A stretch of 64,000 bases of DNA, from assembly GCA_033065855.1 (NCBI GenBank), contig JAVXUO010000624.1, forward strand, positions 1-64,000, given 5' to 3'. The DNA is from Escallonia rubra (taxonomy: Eukaryota > Streptophyta > Magnoliopsida > Escalloniales > Escalloniaceae). Numbering within the stretch: position 1 is the stretch's first letter; every line of letters begins with the position of its first letter. Position numbers and translations under genes: made by a program. Under the pieces are notes generated by a model. It did not search any database, was not told where the DNA came from, and saw only the letters and a list, made by a program, of their open reading frames with translations. This document shows positions 20,451-32,900 of this stretch, piece after piece.

Positions 20451-21420
20451 AAGAATATACGTGGGTATTTGTTTTTGAGGTAATGGAGGGAATGTGGGTG
20501 TGGAATGCGAGTGTGTGTGTATGAGTGATGTAGGCATGCATGTGTGTATGAGTTTGTGAATAACTGAGTGTGTGATTTTGCTGGATACTTGAGAATGTGT
20601 GAGTGTGTGTTTGGGTGGGTAATATAGTATAATTAGTGTGTGCTTTGTATATGGGTGTAGGTGTGACAACTGTGAGTATGTGGGGTTCGTGGGGCTGTGA
20701 GTAGAGATGTCAAAGGGCCGGGCTTGGGCCGGCCCAGCCCAAGCCCATCGGGCCTGCTGTCGGGCCGGGCCAGTGGGGCTGCCAACCGGGCCGGGCCGGG
20801 CCGGGCCTGCCGAAGGGAAACCTAGGCCCAGTCCAGGCCCTGGCCCTAGGCCCAATATCTAGGGCCGGGCTTGGGCCGGGCCCAAATTTTTTTTTTCTTC
20901 TTGTTATTCAATTTTAAATTCCATCTCTAGCCTCTAGGCAATATTCACAATTTAACGAACCTAATCTTTATCCTTTTATTTCATTATAAGTAATATACAT
21001 ATGTATGTATGTATATAATAATAATATTTGTTAGCCATTATATTTTTTATTATATGTTAAACATTTTCATACTCTTCTTGGTGAGCTTTATTAATAAAAT
21101 CTTAACACATAACAATTTATATAGAAAAATAATAAATGTGTTCATAGGCCCTCCTCCTTTTATCCGGGCTTGGGACCGGCTGCTTGTAAACAAACAGGCG
21201 AAGTTACCTATTTTTTTATATATACGAAAAAATATATATCTTGCTTGTAAAAAATTATTTTATATATATGGAAAAAAAGTATATTTTGTGAAAAAATTTA
21301 TTCTTAAAACTTTAACAATCAAAATAATAATGCATGTCTATCCAAAATATCAGCAATCAAAGATCAAGAAATCTGCAACGTCAACCAAAAGGATCAAAGA
21401 GGAAAATAAAAACAAATTAC

Positions 21421-23672
21421 CTAATCATCCGGAAGTATTTCAATATCCGAGTCACTGCTCTTCCTATCATCAATCGGTTTATCTTGCTCGCGGTAATTCG
21501 CATCAAGATAATCCTTCCAACATACACATAGCTCGAGCGACTCGGGGTTAAGACGACTCCTCCTGTCATCCAAAACCTTCCCAATTGCTGAAAATGCCGA
21601 CTCTGAAGCAACCGTGGAGGCTTGCACTGGCAGTACATCCCGTGCAATTTGGGATAAAGTTTTATACATGTTTTGATTTTGTTTCCAAAAATTTAACAAA
21701 TTAAAATTAACTTGTTCTTGCCTTGATAAATCAGAATAATGATAAGTATTTGAATATACACCAATCTCATTAAAAGAGGAAAAATTATACGAACCTCCCG
21801 AATTAGAAGTACCTTCACCTGGTAGTTGTCTTGCTACTAGATGTTCAAAGCCTTGAAGGTATGGCGCATAATACCTCTCAGCAGTGGATGATGATGTAGC
21901 TCGCCCGCGCACGTCAGCAGAATTACGATAGAGGTTGAACAAGTCCTCAAACCTCTTGCTCACTTTTGCTGTGAGCAAGGTTGTGTCCTCTGCTGTGTAG
22001 TGCATTAATTTCGATATCTCTTGTATCGAGGCGTTCACGCCATGCAACTTTAACCTAGGATCTAAACAAGTAGCCACAGTAAAAATAGCAGGCAGTTTAC
22101 TCCAATATTTATTAAATTTTTGATCCATCACTTGTACTATTTCCCTAAAGGGTCCTATATATCTCCATTTTGTTAACATTGTAGCCATCTTCAGAATTTC
22201 TATTACAGCGAGAGGAGAGGTGGGATAGTACGTACCAGACAATAAATTGGTAGACGTGTAGAATACCTCCAAAAATTCTGCTAGGTATGTGGCCATCTGC
22301 CATTCCTCTTGAGTTGGCAAGCCGGCTGGGAACTGGGTTAGTAGAAAATGCGTGTAGACTTCTCGGTATGCCAGAATGTGTAAAAGCATGTGGTATGTAG
22401 AGTTCCACCTGTGGACCACATCTGTAACTGCTCTCCTGCGAGGCATATTATATTGAACACACAACGTTTTAAATTGTTGTGTTCTCAAACTCGAGCCATT
22501 AACATACGCTGTCATACCCCTCAGTTTGAGCAGAATATCTCCTGCAGCAGTTAAACCATCTTGAACAATTAAATTAATAATGTGACAAACACAACGAACA
22601 TGAAATACTTCACCATGAAGTACAGGTTGAAGCGTCTCCTTTAAGCGTTTCCTTTAAAACTAACACTCATAATCTTATCCTTAATTTTAAATGTGTTGCA
22701 TGCTTTTAATATAAGAGTAGCAATGTTCATTCCATCGTGCGGATAAGAGAAGTGCTCGAAAGCGATGATTCTCTTGTGCATAACCCAATCTGCATCAATC
22801 CAATGAGCGGTCACACAAGAATAACTAACAAAAGTATAAGGAGATTGCCAAATATCAGAAGTAAGACTAACTTTACCGTCAAATTTATCGAAATAATCGA
22901 TAAGGCGTGCTTTAGCAGCCTTGTACTGTCGGAGTGCATCGGATCTAGTTGTGTTTCTAGTAACCTTTTTGTACAAAGGTTGGACATATGTGTTCATATA
23001 TCTAGAGTACTTAGGATTATCGGCAAAAGAAAAAGGTTGTTCATCATGAATAACAAATTCAGCGAGACCGTCTCTTTGCTCTCGCTGATTATAAACAAAT
23101 AACTTACCGTCAAAAGATAACTGCGTTTGGGTAGGTTCGACGTGGCCTTGTCGAGGTGCACACTGAGGGTAATGCCTGTTAAGATGTCCATTACCACTAC
23201 CAGTCGAAAATAATTTAAGACAGTACTTACATCGAGCTTTTCGGGTGTCGTCCACCGTAACTACGTCGAAATGATTCCAACACTCGGCTTTCTTCTTTTT
23301 CCCCTTCTGGACTTCTGGCACGTTATCGGAGGCATTGCTCGGCCCTTCTTCATCATGACCAGGCATAGGGTTGAGATTATGCCACTGAGTAGTAGCTTCG
23401 CCAACCGAGCTGCGTCCTTGACTATAATGCGGGGGGTCTTCATCAGGCGTGTATTCAAAATCTGGAATGTTTTGATTGAACTCCCAATTGGCTTGAGTAT
23501 CTATCATAGAGCCTGTACTCATTCGTCCACGAACGAATGGTTGTGTTGGTGCTTGGATTGGTGTTTGTGATGGCCGTGGCGCTGGCGCTTCTGCTGGTGG
23601 TGGTGCTTGCGATGATGATGATTTCTTTCGTGATGACGTTACACGCCTCATTTTCTTCAATATTCCAGCCAT
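21421..23672 (-). pseudogene. hAT transposase (BED finger), broken
   Basis: N-terminal part 23672-22641: zf-BED finger (AECWNHFD, CKYCLKLFSTGSG, HLNRHYPQC), then the start of the catalytic RNase H-like fold (VSLTSDIWQS). The frame stops after IMSVSFKGNA, where a short segment between the SVSF and HVRCVCHIINL motifs seems deleted. It resumes with the C-terminal part, 22515-21421 and a little upstream, containing HRWNSTYHMLL, LDPRLKLHG and the hATC dimerisation region (SAFSAIGKVLDDRRSRL). The start is the Met of MAGILKKM. RICESLEEPER/ZBED type. Inactive as it stands. Confidence 0.88.
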
Positions 23673-23738
23673 ATTTCACGCTAAAATTTGTAAGAGTAAC
23701 TAAATACACAAGTATAAGAGTAGTAATAAGAAATAACA

Positions 23739-23957
23739 ATTAAAAGAATGAACGAGTAACAAATATTAGAGAGTTAGTAATTAAAAAGAATTTAGCAAGA
23801 CTAGTAATTAAGAAACAAGAGTACTAATTAGTAAATACTAGTAGTAATTAAAAGAATGAACGAGTAACAAATATTAGAGAGTTAGTAATTAAAAAGAATT
23901 TAGCAAGACTAGTAATTAATAAACAAGAGTACTAATTAGTAAATACTAGTAGTAATT
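23739..23957. repeat. Two-copy 109-bp tandem duplication in hAT 5' region
   Basis: AATTAAAAGAATGAACGAG recurs at about 23739 and 23848 with nearly identical sequence between; AT-rich, upstream of the transposase start. Confidence 0.8.
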
Positions 23958-26265
23958 AGCAAGAGTAGTAATTGGAGAGGAAAATAGTAGCAAAGCTTGT
24001 TGTGAGAATAAGAAGAGAGTAAGAAGATTGGTGTGAAAAATTAGAGAGAAATGGTGTGAATTTATAGATTTTAGAAACTTCACAAAAGACCAAAATACCC
24101 CTACAAACTATCCGTTTATAGTTGTTGGGGAGGGTAAGAGTGTAAAGGAGTTGAAAAATATAGGTTAGACTAAAATACCCCCCAAACTAGCCGTTATATA
24201 GCTGTTGGGGGGGTAAAAGTGGAAGTTTGGAAAAGGGGGAGAAGAAAGGGGGGGAAAAGCAAAAGATTCAAAAAAGGTGGGGCCAAAACCGGGCCAAACC
24301 CGGGCCGCAGACCGGGCCAAAACCGGGCCGGGCCGTTTTCCAGATTCTTCAGGCCTGGTCCAGGCCCAGGCCCCAGGCCCTATGTGTGCGGGCCTCTACT
24401 GTTCATCAACGGGGCCGGGCCAACCCGGGCCAGAACCGGGCCGGGTCGGGCCAGCCCGCGGGCCGCCCGGCCCGTTTGACACCTCTAGCTGTGAGTGTAC
24501 TATAGTCTGTGAGTGCACAAGAACAAGGAAGAAGAAAAGAAGTGGGTACCTGTGCAAGCACGGGTTTATTCTTGATTAGGGTTAGACACGACGTGAGCAT
24601 TGAATACTATACGGTGATCGTTAGAATATGAAATTTAACAGGATTGTACGTTAGGTCATATTAGAATTTACGGCAAATATTCATAATTGTTTGAAATCAC
24701 ATGTATTTTTAGTATTTTCTGTAGTTTCAAATTCGTAAAAATTCTTTTGGAGCCTTTAAACCCTGAAAATGCTATGGGAAAAATTATAGTAATGTATTTA
24801 TGGTATAAATAAGACTATGTTTGAATAAGATGATTTTTGGAGTTGATTTTCTATGGTTTCCATATTGCATTGGCTTTAGCAAAATGTATAATTTAAAAAT
24901 AGTTTTAATGCCTTTTTATTTCTGATTTAAATTTCTATAATTTTTATACATATTTTAAATCTGTTACAAAAATTATGGGACTTTATTTTCATCTAGAAGC
25001 AATTTTGGCAATTTACGGGTTTTAATTCCATTTAAAGAAATTATTTAATTCAAAAATATTCAAAAATTTCTGAAAATTCATATTTGGACTTTTTATAATG
25101 TTTTAAGTTATTAAAGTGTTTTATTGTAAATTATAATGAATTTAGAATAATGTTGCGCATTAAGAGTGTACGGAATTTTCGGGGTAGGTTGGCCGTGTGG
25201 AAAATCGCTCCGAATTTCATCATTTTCGGGTAGAGAAATGGGTACGCTGTGGATAGTTATATTAAGATTTTAATATAATAGTATGAATAGTGTTCTGATA
25301 AATGACTTTGCCAACCTAGGTTAACTTCGAGGATTTGATCGAAAGCGTTTTTAGCTTCAGCGCTTGGATCGAGGTAAGGGATTTCTATCTGAAACCCATT
25401 TTCATCCATTTGTCCTCGTGAATATTTTTCTAAATTATTACCAAATTTTCTTGAACTCTGTTATAATTGTTATGAATTACATCGTTTGCCTTTAACACCC
25501 TGTCTTGAGCTTTTCACGTTTATTGAAAATCTCATTCGATGCTCAGTACTTATTTCTCTTTGAGTGTCGATTTATTCATTGTAATATCGCTTATTGCATT
25601 CTGCATATTGACATGAGTTATTGTATTGAGGAGTTATAAGGATGGTCTGTATCGGGGGCGTTATAAGGATGGTTTGTTATTATCGGGAGATGCTAGTACC
25701 TATAGGGTCTAGCTAGTATTCATATGCATATGTAACTACAGTGTTATTGAGCATCGCCTTTGCGGCTTTGCTAAATGATTACCCTGCACTACCTGTGTGG
25801 CTTTGCATATCACTCATGTTCAATATCATCTGTATTGTTTCAGTGTAATTGAAAGTGTATCTATCGATTTTTGATTTTGAGAAATTGAGATAAATTTGTC
25901 CATATTGCCATTGATATAATTTTTTTCCAAATCGTTTGTATTCTCTACTGAATTTTGAGCGACTTACTGAGCTCTCGAAAGCTCACTCCCTTTTTATGTT
26001 CCCTTCTGCAGGTATTTACCATCAATAGATTATTGGATTGGTTAGAGCCGGATAATGGAGTTGTTTAGTTTTTTTTTTTATTATTCTAGCTGTTCTTAAA
26101 CCCCTGTGAGGGAATAAGTGTCTAACTCACTAAATTGAGTACTTTAATCTAGTCTTTGCACTCTGATATATGTATTGGGGTTTTGCTTATCGAATTGAGG
26201 TGATTGAATGATTAAGTATCAATCGAGTGAGTGTTAAGATTTTGGAAATTCCGGGATGTTACAAT

Positions 26266-26277
26266 TGGTATCAGAGC
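26266..26277 (+). other. Primer binding site of Tekay-like element
   Basis: TGGTATCAGAGC, complementary to the 3' end of initiator tRNA-Met, three bases after the 5' LTR end. Confidence 0.88.
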
Positions 26278-27078
26278 TTAGGTATGTGATTCTGTAGACT
26301 CCTAAGCTTTAGAAAGTTTGTGATTGAGATGAGATTTTGAGCAGGTGTATTAGGTTTTGACAAGTTATTTTATGTTCTAATAAAAGACTGACATTTTGGA
26401 AGTAGATTGAGATTTGGGCTGATACACAATAGTGGAATGCATGATATTTCCCTCTAGAATCCATAGGTTTAACCAAAGAGGATGCTTGAAATATAAGGTT
26501 ATGATCTTTTGATATCATTGAGTAGCTCTCGAGATATAAGTGATGCATAACTTAAGGACTTAAATTTGGTGGATGCGCAATATATGTGTGAAGAATTTGT
26601 TTTTGGTATTTTTAAGGTAATACTTTTTCTCTATGATGAATTTAATAATAGTTTGAACTAGTTACTTTTGAGGCATTAGAGTGTGCAGTAGAAGCATGGC
26701 GGTTATAGTTTCGGTCTTTGCTGTGAGGTATAAGTGCTCATCGAAATTAGTTAACCATATTGTCTAAGTCAAAGTGGTATGGTTTGAAGGTTATTCGATG
26801 GTACTAGTTTTGGTGTCACACAAATAAATAATGATGGAAAATATATGTATCTTTAGGAGATCTCGTGATTTTGATTGGTAAACTTCATAGATATTGCATC
26901 ACTACAATTTTAATTGGGCCTCAGACATTAAATTTGTGGTCTTGGTAGTTAATAGAATACAGATAAGTAAATAAGGCTTGATACTGTTTTGAGTAACCAT
27001 GTTTTTAAGATACTAATATGTTTGTGGGTGTGCGACTCTGGAATTTGATGTTGGCAATTTGAGCAGATATTATTATGT
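26278..27078 (+). other. Surviving internal leader of Tekay-like element
   Basis: AT-rich, no gag frame recognisable. It stops at TATTATGT (27078), where the TAT-like LTR begins. The Tekay sequence resumes only in the middle of the 3' LTR at 36872. Confidence 0.6.
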
Positions 27079-29145
27079 TGTTCTCAACCTACTTTGGTCG
27101 CACCCTATAGGCCCACTGGGGGTCCCAATTCTCATGACACGTCGGCACATTCCACGGTCAACTTTTCAATGCTCACAGGCCGGTCAAAGCGTCACATAAT
27201 CAAATCACGTGCATTTTCCCTTTGTGAAGCAACCTTGGCGTGCCTTCCCCCTTAAGGGGGTCGGCCACCTTGGGGGGGTCGGCCACCTACCTTCACGACC
27301 GACGACCGTTGCTCACGGTCGTGCGCCGTAGTCTCACCGTCTTTCGCCGCCGCGCTCTATCGTCGCGACGACCGTCGCTTGCCGCCGTGCGCCGTCCTTA
27401 CAAAGCTGGCCGTCCCCCGCACCACGTCTCTGCGACGCCCGTCGTCGTCCACTCATCGACTCTAAGACACCCATCACCTGTGGTCGCGCACCATTGCCCC
27501 AAAGCCCGTCGTCGCTCGCGTGCCTGCCTCACGGCAATCTTCGTCGTCACTTGTACGCCGGCTTCACTGCGCCCGTCGCCGTCGCCCGCGCGCCGACTCC
27601 ACGGCGCCCGCGGCCCGCGCCCATGCGTCACGCCACTGATACAGTCACTCCCCCGGCTCTATGTCACACTACCACGCTCTTTGCAACGGTCCAACCTATC
27701 ACCACACCATGCGCACCTTGCCTTGGTCGTGGAACATGCTTCGACCCACTCCCCGGAGTGTGCAGCATCCCGTAGGGATAGGCGACTCCTCCGGGACACT
27801 ATCTCTGCCAGGGATCTTTTCAACTCTCCTTCTGCCAGGTAGACGGCTCCTTCGGGATGCTACCTTGGCTCGTTAGGTAGACGGCTCCTCCGGGATGCTA
27901 CCTTGACGCACTCCGAGTGCTCTGGCACAAGGACTCACCTGTGGGGATAGGCGACTCCTCCGGGACACTATCTCTGCCAGGGATCTTTTCAACTCCCCTT
28001 TGGCCTGGTAGACAGCTCCTCCGAGATGCTACCTCGGCCCGTCAAGTAGACGGCTCCTCCGGGATGCTACCTTTGACACGCTCCGAGTGTTCCGACATAA
28101 GGACTCACCCGCGGGGATAGGCGACTCCTCTGGGACATTATCTCCTCCAGGGAGCTTTTCAACTCCCCTTCCGCCAGGTAGACGGCTCCTCCGGGATGCT
28201 ACCTTGACGCGCTCCGAGTGCTCCGGCACAAGGACTCACCCGCGAGGATAAGCAATTCCTCCGGGACACTATCTTCGCCAGAGAGCTTTTCAACTCCCAT
28301 ACCGCCAGGTAGACGGCTCCTCCGAGATGCTACCTTGACGCGCTCTGAGTGCTCCGGCACAAGGACTCACAAGCGGGATAGGGGACCCCTCTGGGACACT
28401 ATCTTCGACAGGGTGTCTTCGTTACTGGCCTACGTGCTCCGGCACTGGGGGCTTGCGTCGGCACCCCTATGGACTATGATACCCCCTCACTCCGAGACGG
28501 GAGCAGGTCTTCGAAGGGCATCACGCCTAGTCCGCCTAGCAGTTGGGCGTCGGGTCTTCCCCACCGCTGCCAGGCCTATGGGACTTTGTAAGGGCTTGGA
28601 TTGGTGGCTAGACCAATGGGTGTTCTCTAGCAACACCGACGCTGTGGGAGCCAGTCTTTCGAGACAGACACAGCGACGTTGTGAGGAGCAGGCCAGGTGA
28701 ATATGCGATCCGACAGTCTGTGGAGCACCGGTACCTGTGGACCCCTAGGTGATGTGTCACTCCAGGGGAGTGCCACGTGTCGTGTGATGACATCATTATC
28801 TCAACCTCTATAAATAGGGGTTTTGAGAATTCATTTGAAGAGAACTCTCTCATTCGACATTTTCACTTTCTCACTCTAGAATCCAAATCCTCTAAAATTT
28901 TAGAGAGAGAAACATACAAGACCTTGACTCTGGACCTAAGCATCAGACTGTGATTGTCGTCGTATATTCACCGTGTGCCATCGCCTTTGTAGCACTGCCA
29001 CCTCCAGGCTCTGTTTGGGAAGCCCTTGGTCTCTGCCCTTGTTCCACCCTTGTTGTGTACCACTTCAACATACTTGGCATCTGACACAGACTGCATTCCT
29101 TGTGGCACCTCCACGTTGACTGCGAACCCACTTTCCTTGGCATCA
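27079..29145 (+). repeat. 5' LTR of TAT-like element
   Basis: 2067 bp; begins TGTTCTCAACC, ends CCTTGGCATCA. Holds an internal minisatellite (27775-28400). Near 28803 CTCTATAAATAGGGG is a strong TATA box, followed by AGAGAACTCTCTCATTCGACATT, which is shared with the 3' LTR (CCTATAAATAGTGG near 36510), so transcription should start near 28835. Confidence 0.82.
27775..28400. repeat. LTR minisatellite, five units of 130-170 bp
   Basis: GGGATAGGCGACTCCTCCGGG and variants at about 27775, 27945, 28115, 28246 and 28376. The longer units contain an extra 40-bp block (GGTAGACGGCTCCTCCGGGA) that is itself repeated. The 3' LTR has no equivalent expansion; it has a different ~65-bp repeat (GGACCCCTCGTAGC) at 35830-36060. 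Confidence 0.8.
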
Positions 29146-29216
29146 TTTTGGAGACCCTGCTAGGGAGGTGATCATCGTAGTGCAATTCATCCGTTGCCTG
29201 ACACATCTAAGCAACC

Positions 29217-30952
29217 ATGCCTCAGCAACGCAGGACTACCAGCCAAAGCCTCAACCCCACTATCCAGGAGGAGCATCACCTTGACGACCAGGAGGAGACC
29301 AGTGCTGCACGGCTCCAAGATCAAGCTTCCACCGCTGCACCCGATGTACAAGTGGTTGTCAGTGCAGCTATACAGCAGCTGACCCCAACTATTGCCAACC
29401 TACAAAACTCACAGACCGCTCTTATGACCGCCATCATCGAAATGCAAAAATCCATACAGTCGTTGGCTTCACAGTAAATCGTTCCACCGATCCAGCCTGC
29501 AGAACCTGGGCCGTTTCATGACACAGCCAAGGCCCCAGTGTCGTGACCACTGCTGCCTCGAACGTCTAGACCCTTGGCGGTAGGACTTGCTACATCTTCC
29601 CCACCTGTAGCTGACACACCGCATCTCGTGATGCCATCACACAGACCACAAACAGACTTTGGACCCGTGTTGCAATAGGTCCTCCATGTTGTTGCACCGC
29701 AACATGTACCAGCCCGAAACTCTTTCGAAACTCATGACTCCATTGAAACGGAGCCTAACCCCTACCCAACCGAGCAACATCAAACAACTGGTCAAGTTGT
29801 GGATACGTCTCGCCTACCCACCCGTGCCCCCGTACACTTGCCATTACCAACACCTGTCATATATCATCTTTCTGTTGCTCCTGCTCATCAAGTTGCCCCA
29901 TCAGGGGGCTCGGGGGCTCGCAACGCCCCAGCTAGCCACCATCCCTTAGTTGTCCATGAAGAACCATCCCCCTACTACGTCTCCAAGTCAGACTTTGACG
30001 CCCTCCTCCACCGACTGTCACAGAATTTTGCACCTGACTAGCCCGACTGACAGGCCATGCGCTATATGCCACTGACATAACCATCACACCATACCCACTC
30101 AAATACAAGCAACCCACATTTGTGCTCTTTACCGGACGTGAGGGTAACGCCCGTGAGCACTTAACAAGATTCGTCGGCTCATTGGAGCAATATGGCCGGG
30201 GCGACACATTGAAGCTTCGGGAATTTCACAAGTCCCTGACTAGCCTTGCCTACTCTTGGTACCACTAGATCCCTGACGGCACTATCCACACTTGGTCTGA
30301 CATGGTTCAGCTCTTCCTTGACAAGTTTCACTATGAGACGGAACATGTGACCATCGTTGACATTGCCAGAATCCGCCAAAACCCTGGGGAAGACCTCAAT
30401 GCCTAAGTTACGTGATTTCATCACAAGTGCTTGGAGTGCACTGACTTTAGCAAGGATGAGACCCTTGTCCCCATTTGCATCAAGAACATGAAAGACACCT
30501 ACATGGTCTTCCTTGAAAACCTTCAGCTTCGGTCTTCTTGGGGACATCTCAAGGAAGCTGCACGACGCACCTATGACTCGGTCGGCCTGTCAAAGACCCC
30601 AAAGCCCCAAACTCATATTACCCTGGCCGCGACGATAGAAGCAGCCAGTAACGACAACAACAACCGCAAGGGTCAGTCCCAAGGAAGGGATGGGCGCCCA
30701 GACAAGAGAAGGCAGCCGACGCCTGCCCCGGAATACCCGTGTGACTTCAAGACTGTCAGAGATCTCCTTGAGACATGGATCAACGACAATGCCATAACCC
30801 TGCCCAATGCCGACACTAAACCTACCCCGGAAGACTTAGCCTATCCCAACTACTGCCCCTATCATCGGAAGGTCGGTCACGACCTTAAGTGGTGTAGGGG
30901 ACTCAAGTTAGCCTTCGCTGACAAGATTGCATCCGGCGAGCTCAAAATCTAA
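29217..30952 (+). pseudogene. TAT-like gag, decayed
   Basis: The first segment (29217-29477) begins at an ATG about 70 bp after the 5' LTR and includes SAAIQQLTPTIANLQNSQTA. Later segments match the retrotransposon gag core (FTGREGNAREHLTRFVGSLE, then LVPICIKNMKDTY) with stops near 30040, 30268 and 30405. The last part (30431-30952) is open, ending with a zinc-knuckle-like CPYHRKVGHDLKWCRGLK, close to the C-x3-H...H-x4-C form of this lineage. Several stops and at least one frameshift; no pol follows. Confidence 0.75.
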
Positions 30953-32900
30953 GTGCGGGACGTGTGACCCACCCGCCCAAGTCTTAGCCTGCCTAGTGCA
31001 TTTTGCACATTTGTAATTTTTTCCTTCATTTCGCAAGTTTTTGTGTATTCAATCCCCATGTACCATGGCATGTCGCATACTGTTGTTATCAATGAAGTTG
31101 CATTTCCCACACTTAAAAAATTTTCAAGCTACATTGCTCTTGCACAAGTTTACTGATACCACCCTTGATGCCATCACACACTCCCTTGGGGGCGTCACCA
31201 CTTCCCAATCCCTTCTACCTCACATTGCAGCGACTTGGTACCTGGTGCGCGGGTGGCTCGAGGCATGCTACTAAGTCTCGACACCAGCCGCCCTCTCTCT
31301 CATCTCAACCTCACATGGTTACGGTCGCGTCACCCCTCATCCATATTTTTGACACTTAGAAAAATTTCGTTTTTTTCTTCTTCGCGGCCGGTCATCGATG
31401 ACCACCCTCAGTGCCCCCCGTGCGACGCCCTCATCCTCTTTCCAACCCTTAGAAAAATTTTCAACAAAAATTCCCCCCCTTCTATTCTATGCTCCTTTCA
31501 ACACTTGAAAACATTTCTCAACACTTATAAGAAAAAAATTTCACAAATTTTCCCCCTTCGCCTTCCTCCCTCTCGCCCTGCCTGCTCGCGGTCGGGTCAC
31601 CCCCCCTCATCCTCGTTCTATACTTAGAAAAAAATTTCATCAAAATTTTCACCCTCCAATGCTCTCTCCAACACTTAGAAATTTTCATCTTCCCTTTCAC
31701 GTAAAAGTCTTTCTTCATCAATTTTTTTTCACACCTCTCATTCTCTTTATATACATCTTGAAAAGTTTCCTTGGGAGCCACGCAAAAAAAAAATATAAAT
31801 ATATATTTACCCCCACCCCACCCTGCGGCTGGGCAGGGGCAGCCCCTCCATGTGGGTCTCTCTCCCCCACTCTCTTCCCTCATTTAATTCCCTCTCCCCT
31901 TTTTCCCCACTCTCCCTTTTATCTCTCTTCCTTTTTCTTTCTACAATCACTCCCATCACTATCTCTTACACTTTCTTACACATTCTCTCTCTTCCTCATT
32001 AAACTCACCCATTCACTCATCCCTTTCACTCATGGGTTTCTCCCTTTCCCCTCATTTTCTTTCCTTTCCACTCATCATTACTCTTTCCCCCCCTCTCTCT
32101 CTAACATTAATTCCCTTTCACATACTCCATCAATTCCCCTCACCCAAGACCCTCCCTTTTTTTCCATACATGGCCGACCCCCTCCCTTTCTCTCCCTCAT
32201 TTAATTCTAACAAGTATCTTCTCTCTCTCTCTCCCTCTTATTTTTTATTACTTTCTTCCTTCATAATAAAGACCCATCTCTTCCCCTCCCCCACCCCCAT
32301 GGCCGACCCCCTTACCGACCCTCCTTTCTTTTCCCATTAATTCCTCTCCACGGTCCTCCCCCGGGGCATCATCCTCAGACCCTCACCATCCTCATCTGGA
32401 TCCCTCTCCGAGCTCACATCAGCACTCCTCGACACTAACACCAGCATGTCAGTCTGTCTCGCAGCTGTCGCCGATATCAAGCTCAACACCTGGTCACATC
32501 AACCAGCAGACGTGTAGCCGACGGCTGTGCCAACCACTTCGCCTAACTAGCCCGCAGCCCCTCCCATCACTATGCATACACCATTGTCACTACCCATGCT
32601 ACCGCTGTCCCCGACCGCCTCCACTCTGTCAACGGTGCCGACCACTCACAGACTCTGTCATACCATATGTACCCAAACGCGGTCGTCAAAAAATTATCTG
32701 CAGGCTTCCCGCCATCAACAGCCACCACCGGAAGATAACCCGCAAAATAGGCCACCAACAATACAACGTGCGCCAGCACCAAGTCCCCCTCCTGGTCAAG
32801 TCTATCGTCATCTCATGTCCATGTAATCAGGGGGGTACTCCATATGACGCATGCATATCTCTGTACGGCTGCGCCAAGCATGCCTCCAGCGAATCTATCA
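30953..32900. other. Non-coding spacer of TAT-like element, pyrimidine-rich
   Basis: No pol domain on either strand. From 31340 to 31690 a CACTTAGAAAAATTTC-like motif repeats about six times at roughly 50-100 bp. From 31860 to 32340 the + strand is almost all C and T (CTCTCTCTCTTCC). Several apparent long frames here are low-complexity artefacts. Confidence 0.6.

Larger units (their letters stand above)
20702..24487 (-). mobile_element. hAT DNA transposon in the Tekay 5' LTR
   Basis: 3786 bp. TIRs TAGAGATGTCAAAGGGCC (left) and TAGAGGTGTCAAACGGGCC (right, inverted), followed by GGGCCGGG-rich subterminal sequence. Flanked by a perfect 8-bp duplication, GCTGTGAG, at 20694-20701 and 24488-24495, as hAT elements make. 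The uninterrupted site is present at about 36907-36920 in the 3' LTR. Contains a broken transposase gene on the minus strand. GC-rich frames at both ends are subterminal repeat artefacts. Confidence 0.93.
17271..26263 (+). repeat. 5' LTR of Tekay-like element, interrupted three times
   Basis: About 3.8 kb of LTR after removing the SINE (18664-18861), Pack-MULE (18921-20079) and hAT (20702-24487) and their duplications. It contains TTTAGCGACG motifs near 17310-17570 and a GT-rich central zone (18100-18660 and 20080-20690). The last 1.8 kb matches 36872-38773. Confidence 0.85.

Noticed and set aside
20073-20855. 260-codon minus-strand frame
   Set aside because: Encoded by TG/CA-rich LTR sequence plus the hAT tip; Thr/His/Ser low complexity, and it crosses an insertion boundary.
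21009-21551. 180-codon plus-strand frame in the hAT
   Set aside because: Overlaps the hATC end of the transposase on the other strand and AT-rich 3' sequence; no similarity to known proteins.
24219-24579. Three overlapping frames near the hAT right end
   Set aside because: GGGCCGGG subterminal repeats of the hAT read in three frames.
27240-27842. 200-codon frame in the TAT-like 5' LTR
   Set aside because: Arg/Ser/Pro/His-rich with no domain, inside an LTR; high GC makes stops rare.
27775-28400. CRISPR-like direct repeats (also at 35308-35520 and 50000-50110)
   Set aside because: Eukaryotic minisatellites in LTRs: units are contiguous or contain sub-repeats, with no unique spacers of even length and no cas genes.
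31235-32340. Several long frames in the TAT-like spacer
   Set aside because: Polypyrimidine sequence with Ser/Phe/Pro/Leu-only translations; no domain.
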